Shown: in pieces, positions 1-7,617 of the stretch
Layout: each line of letters opens with the position of its first letter
Position numbering within the stretch: position 1 is the first letter of the stretch
NCBI GenBank assembly: GCA_030849075.1
Contig: JASAOO010003292.1
Span: 1 to 36,787 of the forward strand
Length of the DNA stretch: 36,787 nucleotides
Source: Zelonia costaricensis
Taxonomy: Eukaryota; Euglenozoa; Kinetoplastea; Trypanosomatida; Trypanosomatidae
Direction of reading: 5' to 3'
Translations under genes and position numbers: made by a program
The notes under the pieces: model-generated
Databases searched by the model: none
What the model was told of the DNA's origin: nothing
Seen by the model: the letters and a program-made list of their open reading frames with translations, nothing else

Positions 1-542
1 CGAGACGGCAGGGTGCAGGGACGTCTGGCGACACTCAGCCGCGGCACGTCGGGGGTGGTGGAGCTGCGTGCGGCGCCACCAAGCCGCGAGCCCGTGCACA
101 AGGGGCCGAGAAGGCAGCAGCGGTCTGCCCGTGCGTGTGCGCAGGCGTCGGCTTTGCTCGGGCACTCCCTCAGCCTCGTCATGTCGTGTTTCTTCTCATG
201 CTGCGTCTTTTGTTTGCTTGAATTCTCCGGCATCGGCACCGTCGCTGCGGTCCGTGTCGCGGACTGCGACCGCACACGCCAGAAGGAAGACCGGGAAGGG
301 AAGGAGATGCCGGGAGTGGGGGAGGCGAAGAGGTGCCGCAGTAACGCCGCAGCATCACCCGGTCCCGCCCCTCTTCCCCCTCCCCCTCCCCCCCCCCTCA
401 ACGCACCTCGCGCTGGATCTTCCTCTCCGTGCAGGTGCCTTTACTGTACATCGTCCTCATTCGGTGACCCCCGGGGGGCGACCAGCTAGGTCACATCAGC
501 CAACACATACGAGTGCGCGCATGTCCTCTGCTGCCCGCCCAT
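1..542. other. Non-coding flank downstream of ARP-A
   Basis: This is presumably 3' UTR of the ARP-A gene and the spacer to the next gene on the left. It holds a plus-strand pyrimidine run at about 361-400, which is purine-rich in RNA sense and so not a splice signal for this strand. No credible gene was seen; the open frames here are short and compositionally odd. Confidence 0.6.
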
Positions 543-1868
543 CTAGAAGCAGCCGCGCACCACCGCCATGGACCCGATCTCGTCGTAGTCCGCCTTTGTC
601 ACCCAGAGCGACTGCGCCGCCGGCAGCGAGGCCCAGATGGAGCCGCCCACAAATGCCGCATCGCGCCGCTCCACGTCGGCGTACACCCGCGCCGTGCCGG
701 AGTTGTGCACGCCGCTCGCCGTCGCGAGGCTCGTCTGCACCTCGGCCTCCAGCCGCGGCGTGAAGCCCCGCAGAAGCGAGGCACCGCCGCTCACGACGAT
801 GTGAGAGGCGAAGGTGGCGAGAAGGTCGTGGTCGCAGCGCTGCATCGCGTCCACGACGAGCGACGAGATGGCGATGGGCGTGTGCGTCGTGCGCAGGAGA
901 ACCTCGTCGACGACGGCGGACTGATCGCGCGGGTGCTGCAGCGTCGGCGAGAGACCGGGCTGGAAGTAGCACTCGCCCGGGATGAAGCGCGCGGCCCCGC
1001 TGATGGGCAGCGCCGTGCCGTCCGGCAGCACGCACTCCTCGCGCAGGCGGTCCTCGCCGCTCTGGGCGCCGGCGGTGTGGGGCGACATGGAGCCGGAGGG
1101 CCCCATCACGGCGCCGATGCGGCTGCTCTGCGAGAAGGTCTGCGCGTCGTCGGCGACGGCGCAGTGGCGCTCCTTGATGTACTCCCACATCGCGTCGCGC
1201 TGCGTCGGCGTCATGCTGCCCAGCACGGGCACCCGCGACTCCGCCACGGCGGACATGAGGGAGGTGAAGTGCCGTGTCACGTCGGCGCCGCCCATGTCGA
1301 GGCAGTGCGTCGCGTGGAAGAGCGAGAGACCCTGGAAGACGGGCACGACGTGGCTCTGCTCGTGGCCCAGCTCCACCGCGACGCCGGTGCTCAGCCCGGA
1401 CGCGTACAGCGACAGCACCGGCGTCAGCGCAAAGCTCGTGGCCACGACGTGGTGCGTCTCGAACAGGAGCTCGGCGATCTTCTGCCGCTGGTGCGGCGGC
1501 ACAAGCGTCTTCTCCGTGACGAGGAGCGGTGTGTGATTGTCGGTGCTCTCGAGGTCCAGCATGCGGGTCACGCGACCGAGCAGCTCCTCGTACGCCTCCC
1601 AGTCCGTCACGACGCCCTTCTGCATCACCGTGGCAGCCGCCGCGGGGTCCATGACGTGGTCGAGCACGTCGCACGCGTCCGTGAAGGTCGCCTTGCCCTT
1701 CACGACACATGTGCGCTGCCGCATGCGGGGTGCCGTGTCACCGGCGAACCCGACGCGGGTGGAGTGGCTACCCATGTCCAGCACCGCCGCGGTCGTGTGC
1801 AGGACGCTGGCCTCATCGGGCAAGGGCACGTTGCGCAGCACCCGCACTGTGTTGAGGGGAAGGTTCAT
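543..1868 (-). CDS. Divergent actin-related protein (ARP-A), 441 aa
   Basis: Actin-fold protein. The first phosphate loop reads DMGSHSTRVGFAGDTAPR, close to that of actin. The adenosine-side motif is VVSGGASLLRGFTPRL, and the C-terminus keeps the actin ending pattern (GGSIWASLPAAQSLWV, then KADYDE and a final GCF). At 441 residues it is longer than actin (about 375); extra sequence of roughly 30 residues rich in Ser/Gly/Asp lies near the middle. The second phosphate loop is degenerate: VELGHEQSHVVPV replaces the actin MDSGDGVTHTVPI, so actin Asp154 is Glu and Asp157 is His, and the Gln137 position reads Glu. ATP may be bound but hydrolysed poorly (inference). The start is the first ATG; the frame upstream opens only with TTG and looks like leader. 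A predicted splice acceptor lies 140 nt upstream. The ARP subclass cannot be assigned by eye. A second ARP lies at 11615-12829. Confidence 0.9.
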   Translation of the reverse strand: MNLPLNTVRVLRNVPLPDEASVLHTTAAVLDMGSHSTRVGFAGDTAPRMRQRTCVVKGKATFTDACDVLDHVMDPAAAATVMQKGVVTDWEAYEELLGRVTRMLDLESTDNHTPLLVTEKTLVPPHQRQKIAELLFETHHVVATSFALTPVLSLYASGLSTGVAVELGHEQSHVVPVFQGLSLFHATHCLDMGGADVTRHFTSLMSAVAESRVPVLGSMTPTQRDAMWEYIKERHCAVADDAQTFSQSSRIGAVMGPSGSMSPHTAGAQSGEDRLREECVLPDGTALPISGAARFIPGECYFQPGLSPTLQHPRDQSAVVDEVLLRTTHTPIAISSLVVDAMQRCDHDLLATFASHIVVSGGASLLRGFTPRLEAEVQTSLATASGVHNSGTARVYADVERRDAAFVGGSIWASLPAAQSLWVTKADYDEIGSMAVVRGCF

Positions 1869-2686
1869 GGTGCCCTCTCTCGCCGTTGGAGGGAGGGGGG
1901 GGGGCAGCTGTATGCAGTTGTAGAGGATGTGGCTGTGATGCCCAGTCGTGTGTGTAGAGGGCGACCGGCGGGTAGAGGCTCTTCGATGGGACACGCGAGG
2001 GAACCCGCTGGGGTGCGGCGCGGGATGGCACGGGCGAAGGAGAGAGAGGGAGACAGTGTGAGAAGGGACGTGATGAGCCCGACGAGTGCCAACGTCGTGA
2101 CGGTGACTTGAAGCTGGTGACGGCGTCAACGCGAAACACGCAGCAGCGACGCGTGTGCTTCCCCTTTCTTTCTTGGGGAGCTGTTGCCGCGTCAGGACTC
2201 ACCGGGGCCCCCCCCGCCCTCCCCTCCCTCGGGGTGGGGAGACTCGCGGCAGGTCCGTCAGCGTGCGCTCGCTCGCTGTCGCAACACAGCGGAGGCCCGT
2301 AGCGCCGCTGCGTCGCCGCCGACGGCGCGGTCAAGCAGCACAGAACCCGTTGTCAGAGGGGGATGGGGAATCCAAGGCAAGTGAAGGGGGAGGATGCGCG
2401 CGTGCTCGGGTGGGCGGACGGCATTGTACATCAGCAAGAGAGAGAGATAGAGCGGGGGGGGGGACCCCACCGCAGCGCGCAACGCCAGGAAAGGCGGCCC
2501 GCCGCCACCGTGCGCCTTGAGCCTCTGCAGCAGCGGCAGGGACCACGCCTGTCCCGCGTGCAACCGGCGTGGCGCGATGGCGCCTGAGGGTGTACATCGC
2601 AGGATGTGTGTGTGTGCAAGCAGCAGCGCCGGGCCTGCCGGGCACACAGTCGGTCCTGTTCTGCCCATGTGCGTCTTTGCCGTCTT
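1869..2686. other. Spacer between calcyphosin-like gene and ARP-A
   Basis: It contains the ARP-A leader with a predicted acceptor, a G-rich run near 2454-2463 and a short (GT)n at about 2603-2614 close to the stop of the calcyphosin-like gene. No coding sequence was recognised. Confidence 0.6.
2008..2070 (-). promoter_or_regulatory. Predicted trans-splice site of ARP-A
   Basis: In RNA sense, a C/T tract (2034-2069) is followed by the first AG at 2008-2009 (CACCCCAG), leaving about 140 nt of leader. Confidence 0.4.
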
Positions 2687-3826
2687 TTACCTCTCCTGCG
2701 CACGGCGCGTGGAGAGGGGGTTGGCGAGCGTGCGGCCAGCCGCGTCAACGGTGCCGTACACACGCTGCGTTGTCGTCGTCATGATCTCCGGTCGGATGAG
2801 CGGTGGCAGCGGCTCCACGTACGGGTGCACGCGCTGCATGTGCGTGTAGTTGTACGCCTTCGAGGAGAGCCCGAGCTGCATGTTCAGCGCGTCCTTCACG
2901 TACCGCGGCTCGTCCACCGCCAGCGGGTCCCCCTCCGGGCCCCACTCCCGCGCCGTCTCATCAAGTACCGGCCGCGCCGCCTCGTCGGCGGCCCAGGACT
3001 GCAGCACGTGCGTCACGAAGCTTTCGTCTGTCGGGAACTGCGGACTGACGCCGGCGTAGAAGGCGAGGTACTCGGCGTACGACACGCGGTCCGCCGCCGC
3101 CTCGTCGTCCACCGGCGACGTGCCAGCCGTCGACGCCGCGGCGCTGCGGCCCATGAGAGAGGCGAGGTACGCGGATTTGAGGTTCTCGCGGGTGGGGTCG
3201 GCCCCGCCAAACGTCGATGCCAGTGCCCCGCCCATGGGGGACGAGAAGGCCGCCATCGTGGACGCCTCGTGGGCCGCGCTCTCGGCCGGCGCACTGCCGC
3301 CTTGGCCGCTTCCACTGCCCACCGCCGCCGCCGCGTGGGCCCGGTCGACCGCCACGGAGGCGTACGTGGACAGCAGCGTCTGCCTGGAGATGACGCCGTT
3401 CGCGGTGCCGTCGCGCTGCTCCAGCGCCTGCCACGCCTTCCTCACCGCGCGCTGACGCCTTTCGTTGAGGCCCGAGAGGTGGCGGGTGAAGGTGGCCGTG
3501 CTGATGTAGCCGGAGCCGTGGTCGTCGAAGGCGCGGCAAAGGTAGGCCGCCTCGAAGTCGCTCAGCTCCACTCCGTAGTCCTGCAGAAACGCGAGGAACT
3601 GCGGGTAGGTGAGGCCAATGGCATTCTCGTACGAGCCGCGGCTGGTCGATGCGGGCGCCGCCGACCCGGACTGGCTGAGCTGCTGCACCGCCGCCGCCTC
3701 GCGTGCGTTGAAGTCGACGAGAACGTTTACCAGCGCTCCCGTGCCGCCGTGGCGCAGCAGCACCTCCTTCACGCGGCGCCGGAAGACGGCGTCCTCGCGG
3801 ATGTTGTTGTTGTGCAGCGTCGCCAT
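2687..3826 (-). CDS. Calcyphosin-like EF-hand protein, 379 aa
   Basis: The order of segments matches calcyphosin: AYLCRAFDDHGSGYISTATF (about residues 94-113), then a helix and a second hand, RDGTANGVISRQTLLSTY (138-155), then a hand ending in VSYAEYLAFYAGVSPQFPTD, which resembles the last calcyphosin hand. Two visible loops carry Thr instead of Glu at position 12 (DDHGSGYISTAT and DGTANGVISRQT), so calcium binding is doubtful there. The protein is about twice the usual calcyphosin length. It has a Gly/Ala/Ser-rich insert between hands and a C-terminal extension of about 100 residues with no recognised domain. Calcyphosin relatives in protists are often flagellar, but nothing in this sequence shows location. 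The start ATG follows a strong pyrimidine tract and acceptor. Family call is confident; calcium binding and function are inference. Confidence 0.82.
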   Translation of the reverse strand: MATLHNNNIREDAVFRRRVKEVLLRHGGTGALVNVLVDFNAREAAAVQQLSQSGSAAPASTSRGSYENAIGLTYPQFLAFLQDYGVELSDFEAAYLCRAFDDHGSGYISTATFTRHLSGLNERRQRAVRKAWQALEQRDGTANGVISRQTLLSTYASVAVDRAHAAAAVGSGSGQGGSAPAESAAHEASTMAAFSSPMGGALASTFGGADPTRENLKSAYLASLMGRSAAASTAGTSPVDDEAAADRVSYAEYLAFYAGVSPQFPTDESFVTHVLQSWAADEAARPVLDETAREWGPEGDPLAVDEPRYVKDALNMQLGLSSKAYNYTHMQRVHPYVEPLPPLIRPEIMTTTTQRVYGTVDAAGRTLANPLSTRRAQER

Positions 3827-4322
3827 TCGATGCTAGGGAGGCCGCGGTAGAGCTGATGTGTGTGGTGGATGTGGTGTGAGGGCGGGGGTGTGGTGGTGAG
3901 GCGGGGCAGAGTACCGCAGTGGGGACGCGCCACGTGAGACAGCTGGTGAGGGACAGCGGGGGGGGGGGGGTCAGGTGGAGGGGGGGGGTCAGGTGGGGGG
4001 GAAGGAGGAGGGGGGCAGTGCAACGCACAGCAGAGCGCACCGTCGCAGCGGCTGCAGGAGGAAGCGGAAGGAGGCGGAGTCGACGTGCCGCGCCGCCGAT
4101 GCAGCGACGACCTGCTGTGCGATAAGGGGGGCCGGCTGCTCCGCGTCTCGATGGAGTGACGTCCCTGTGGGCACTCCAGCGGTGTGGGATATGGAGAGTG
4201 GGTAGCAGGGCAGGAAGGGAGCAGCATGCAGAGCAGAGATCCGGTGAGGGACAAGACAGGCTGCCGAGCCACACGACGAGGCCCCGCCTCACCTCGGCGC
4301 GTGCCGGCTCTCGGCTGCCAGC
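3827..4322. other. Spacer between HAD gene and calcyphosin-like gene
   Basis: Dominated by three G-runs (3958-4012; C-runs in RNA) forming a long pyrimidine tract for the calcyphosin-like gene. The remainder is presumed 3' UTR of the HAD gene, with nothing else recognised. Confidence 0.6.
3943..4012 (-). promoter_or_regulatory. Predicted trans-splice site of the calcyphosin-like gene
   Basis: Very long C-runs (3955-4012) are followed by CCCTCACCAG with the AG at 3943-3944, about 117 nt above the ATG. Confidence 0.5.
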
Positions 4323-5417
4323 TCATCGACCGGCAGCACGCGAGAAGCACGCGTGCAGCTCGTTGTCGCGGTCGGCGTGAAAGGCGTTCCACCGCCGTCG
4401 GTACGCCGGCGACAGCGCGAAGACGTTGAACTCGTCGAGCAGCCCGTCCAGCGCGGAGGCCGTCGAAGGCACCACGCCGCCACTGCTGGCTGAGGCTCCG
4501 ATGTCCATCAGCGCATCGTGCAGCTCGCGAACCACGTGGCGGTGGAAGCGGCAGCACTGCACAAACGCCTCGAGCAGGTCGAGCACGCGCGGCGCCTCAC
4601 TGCCGCACTCATCCGCGGGGCCGCCGGGCAGCAAGTCGATGAGCGAGTCCGTCACGCGGAAGCAGCCGTCGTCCATCGCCGCACCTGCCGCTGCAGCGGA
4701 CGGGTCAGTGCGGTACGACGGGACGAGCACGCCGCGGCCGGTGCGCAGCTCCGCCGCACGGAAGTTGACGCTGCGATCGTCGATGAGGAGCGTCGTGAGA
4801 GGGGAGGGGGAGACGAACACGGACTTGCACCACTCCAGCTCCGTCGGCGCATCCGCGGTGGCGGCGGTGGACGGCGCCGCCGGCGGCGAGCCGTCTCCTT
4901 CGGCCTCGAGCGGTGCCGTCGGGTGCGGGGCAGGGGGCCAGCGGAGGGTGTCGCCGCCACCCCGCACGCACCACTCGCCGCCGTGCAGGCTGTCGAAGAC
5001 GCGCCCGGCCCCCTCGCCGGCAACGCAGGGCTGCCCGCGGTGGAGGGCGAGGGCGGGCAGCAGCACCTGCTGGGCCACCGCCGCGCAGTAGGCGGCGCTC
5101 TGCCGCGTGTAGAGAGAGGCGCGCACCTCCACCTCCTCCGTGTCCAGCGCGTGGTCGAGCAGCACATGGGCGAGGAAGGGCACAGCATGCGGTCGCAGGC
5201 GCACGCCCGCGATGCGGCCCCCGCTGTAGTCGAGTTCCCACGGCCCGTCCAGCGTGCGCTGCGGTGCCCGCATCGCTAGCGTGCCCGCGGCCTCTCCCAC
5301 AGACCCCTTTGGGGCGTCGGCGCCGGCGTCAGTGCGTGGGCGGTAGAGGGGATGCACAAGGGTGTGGTCGATGTCGAGGAGGAGGTGCACCGGCACTCGA
5401 GCACCAAGCCGGCGCAT
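4323..5417 (-). CDS. FCP1/SCP-like HAD phosphatase, 364 aa
   Basis: Haloacid dehalogenase-fold protein of the NLI-interacting factor/FCP1 type. The N-terminal nucleophile motif LLLDIDHTLVH has Asp15 and Asp17. Motif II is visible as VRASLYTRQSAAYCAAV with Thr104, the usual position for a Ser/Thr before the Y-A-x-x-V helix. Lys198 in WCKSV fits motif III, and LLIDDRSVNF supplies the paired acidic motif IV (Asp213, Asp214). All catalytic residues therefore appear to be present, predicting a protein phosphatase acting on Ser/Thr phosphate; the substrate is unknown. About 95 residues, many Pro/Ala/Gly, separate motifs II and III, longer than in a minimal SCP. The C-terminal third (about 240-364) is alpha-rich and not recognised. 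The ATG directly follows a CAG that could itself be an acceptor; a stronger one lies 70 nt upstream. Confidence 0.8.
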   Translation of the reverse strand: MRRLGARVPVHLLLDIDHTLVHPLYRPRTDAGADAPKGSVGEAAGTLAMRAPQRTLDGPWELDYSGGRIAGVRLRPHAVPFLAHVLLDHALDTEEVEVRASLYTRQSAAYCAAVAQQVLLPALALHRGQPCVAGEGAGRVFDSLHGGEWCVRGGGDTLRWPPAPHPTAPLEAEGDGSPPAAPSTAATADAPTELEWCKSVFVSPSPLTTLLIDDRSVNFRAAELRTGRGVLVPSYRTDPSAAAAGAAMDDGCFRVTDSLIDLLPGGPADECGSEAPRVLDLLEAFVQCCRFHRHVVRELHDALMDIGASASSGGVVPSTASALDGLLDEFNVFALSPAYRRRWNAFHADRDNELHACFSRAAGR

Positions 5418-5795
5418 CTGTGTAGCGGATGAGTAACAGAGGGTGTGAGAAGGCAGCGTCGGCCGCGTGAGGGGGGGGGGGTGACGTCTAGCGAGAAGAA
5501 ACGAGAGAGCGTGTATTAGGGAAGAGATTAGAGCTTCCGTGCGGAACCCGGCGATTTGGCCGCCGCAGCAGCGGCCGGCTCGCCGTCATCTGGAGCTGTG
5601 GCCAAGGCAGCTAGAGGGAGGAAGGGGGGGGGACTCACCTGCACGCGGAGTGGGGTGCAGTCCCTCACCCCGTGCAGCTAGCACAGGGGTGATGAGCTTG
5701 AGTTGTGTGTCGCAGAGTAGCATTGGGGGGAGACAGTAGGCGAAGTCGGTGCTCAGGACGAGGGAGTTCGCACCATGAAGTGGGAGGAGAAGCAC
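5418..5795. other. Spacer between Ala/Ser-rich gene and HAD gene
   Basis: A short spacer with a model acceptor at 5488 and a second AG directly at the ATG. There is a G-run at 5471-5481. No gene seen. Confidence 0.6.
5488..5511 (-). promoter_or_regulatory. Predicted trans-splice site of the HAD gene
   Basis: The textbook order CGTTTCTTCTCGCTAG (RNA sense, written as DNA) has its AG at 5488-5489. A second candidate AG is at 5418-5419, touching the ATG. Confidence 0.5.
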
Positions 5796-5941
5796 TCAGG
5801 AGGACGCAGCAGCTGCTGGCGCTTCGCCCCCTGCCGCCTCGGGAGCTGTAGGCTCATGTGCAGGTTCCTCTGCACCAGCGGCTGCGTCAACGGCATCCTC
5901 GACACGCGCCAGCCCGCTGACGTCGCTCGCATCGAGGCTGC

Positions 5942-5974
<33 letters not shown>

Positions 5975-6995
5975 GCTCGAAGTCGTCGCTGTACTCGTCG
6001 CTGCCAGCCGACGGCGCATCGCGAGGTGCTCCGGCAGTGGGGCTCGCAGCGTCGCCGCGGCCCGCCTTCTCCTCCGTCTTCACCTCCGTCCCCTCTAGCA
6101 GCCACGCTGGCACAGCAGTTGCACCTCCGCTGCTGCCGCGCCCGGCGTCGCCTGCAGCGCGTGCGTCCCCTGTCCAGCGACCCTGCTGCTGCCGCTGCTC
6201 CAAAGTGCGCGCCAGCGACTCGAGGGCGGCGAGCATGGCGGCTCGCCCGGCCTCCTGCCGCGACGCCGACTGTGCCAGAAGCCCGAGGAGCGTGGCACTC
6301 GGCGGCGGTGCCGCTGCGCTGGCCACTTGTGCAGTCACACGTTCATCTTTGCATGCCTCCGTGCTGCTCTGCGCGTCACACGGCGGCTCTGCCTCGCCAT
6401 GACGGTGGTGGCGGCGGCGGTGGCGGCGCTGCTTGGGTGGCGGCGGCAGCGGCGGCGCGTCTTCTAGGGGCTCGGCGACGCCCGCGAGTTGCGCCTCTAC
6501 GTCTGCGTGGAAGATGCGGGCCGTCGGGTCTGCGTGGGCCGCCGCGCTGGCTGCCTGCGTTGGCGCGGATGGGGAGGGGGTCTGCACCAGCGTGAGAGCC
6601 TCCACATCTGGGCTGGCGGCTGCCTCGATGTGCTGCAGCTGCTGCAGGCTCTTCTCGGCCTGCCGCACGAGTGGCCCCACGCTGGCGTGCAACTCGAGGG
6701 CGTCGCCGGTCGCCAGCAGCCGCCTAATGCCGTGCAGCAGCGCCTCGCGTGCGGCCTTGCGGGTGCGAAGGAGACGCACGTGTGCCTCCTGCGCCTCCAC
6801 AGCCCGTCGCAGCGCAGCGACGGCGGCGTCTGCACCGACGGCAGCGTTGGCGGCATCGCGGGCGGTGTTGTCCTCGTGTGCTGCAGCTGCGACTGCGACT
6901 GCTGCTGCGGCTGCTGCTGCGGCTGCTGCCTCCGGGGCGGTGGCGGGCGGAGCGTCGCCTGCGTCGGGGCGCGGCACGGGCCTCGCTGAGACCAT
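5796..6995 (-). CDS. Unrecognised Ala/Ser-rich protein, 399 aa
   Basis: No known domain seen. The N-terminus has a poly-Ala stretch interrupted by Val. A helical, probably coiled-coil segment rich in Arg/Leu/Ala follows (AVAALRRAVEAQEAHVRLLR onward, then LVRQAEKSLQQLQHIEAAA). The middle holds a Pro/Arg/His patch with PPPPKQRRHRRRHHRHGEAE. Near the C-terminus is an acidic motif DEYSDDFEHS running into ten serines. YSDDFE-type motifs recur in centrosomal and flagellar proteins, a weak hint only. The frame continues upstream to position 7118, but that codon is GTG and a predicted splice acceptor at 7090-7091 would exclude it from the mRNA, so the first ATG at 6995 is chosen. Reality as a gene is supported by position in the one-strand array, a leader signal and a long frame; function unknown. 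Confidence 0.7.
5943..5973. repeat. (GCT)n trinucleotide run, coding
   Basis: Ten GCT units on the plus strand, read as AGC on the gene strand and coding ten serines in the Ala/Ser-rich protein. Likely length-variable. Confidence 0.9.
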
Positions 6996-7089
6996 CGCTG
7001 AAGGGGCCGCGTTGGAGAGTGCCGGGTGTGCGGTGCCACGAGCGGGTGTGGGGAGGCGAGCGAGGTTGTAGCAGAGGGAGGAGAAGCGG

Positions 7090-7153
7090 CTGTGACTCGG
7101 CGGTGGGCACACACGCACACACAGTCATGAGGAAGAAAGGGAAGAGACGGAGG
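7090..7153 (-). promoter_or_regulatory. Predicted trans-splice site of the Ala/Ser-rich gene
   Basis: A tract CTCTTCCCTTTCTTCCTC (in 7129-7153) is followed by GAGTCACAG, AG at 7090-7091. This places the GTG at 7118 outside the mature mRNA and supports the 6995 start. Confidence 0.45.
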
Positions 7154-7364
7154 ACGCCGTGTCGAGAGAGGAGCAGCAGAAGTGGCACAACACGCGGGAG
7201 AGTCGTGCGGGGGCGAGTCGCGGCGTTGCACGCGCTGCACAACACTTCAGCGCGCGCGGCGATGGTGGTCAGTGACGGGCTTCCCGTGTGGTACCGGCGA
7301 TGGATCGCTTCACGGAGTTTAGAATTCTGCGCTTGCCTTGAGGGCGCGCCCTTGACACAGGCCG

Positions 7365-7382
7365 CACACACACACACACACA
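7365..7382. repeat. (CA)n run
   Basis: An 18-nt CA run on the plus strand, UG in RNA sense, 236 nt below the TBC stop. Confidence 0.9.
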
Positions 7383-7617
7383 TGCACGTGCACCACACGC
7401 ACATACACACGGGGCCACTGCACCAACACGGGAGAAGGGGATGCGCGCTCTGCGCTAGACATACACAGGGACTCAGAGATGGAGGGGGGAGGGAGGGAGG
7501 GACAGCGGACCCCGCAGCGGGGTGGCGCAGCGAACAACGGCAGGGGCACACGCACGAGAGACACCGCGAGACAACCCGGATGCCGCAGTCCGCGTCGCAC
7601 CATCGCGGTCCGCGTGC

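Larger units (their letters stand above)
6996..7617. other. Spacer between TBC gene and Ala/Ser-rich gene
   Basis: It holds the pyrimidine tract and acceptor of the Ala/Ser-rich gene, and a CA repeat on the plus strand (UG in RNA) in the probable 3' UTR of the TBC gene. No gene seen. Confidence 0.6.

Noticed and set aside
361..400. Pyrimidine tract as a splice signal for a plus-strand gene
   Set aside because: All genes are on the minus strand and no credible plus-strand frame follows.
513..2111. A 532-codon plus-strand frame opposite ARP-A
   Set aside because: Antisense shadow; no domain, His/Arg-rich, no splice signal on that strand.
2606..3850. A 414-codon plus-strand frame opposite the calcyphosin-like gene
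   Set aside because: Antisense shadow with biased composition.
6996..7118. N-terminal extension of the Ala/Ser-rich protein
   Set aside because: The codon at 7118 is GTG, and a predicted splice acceptor lies between it and the first ATG.
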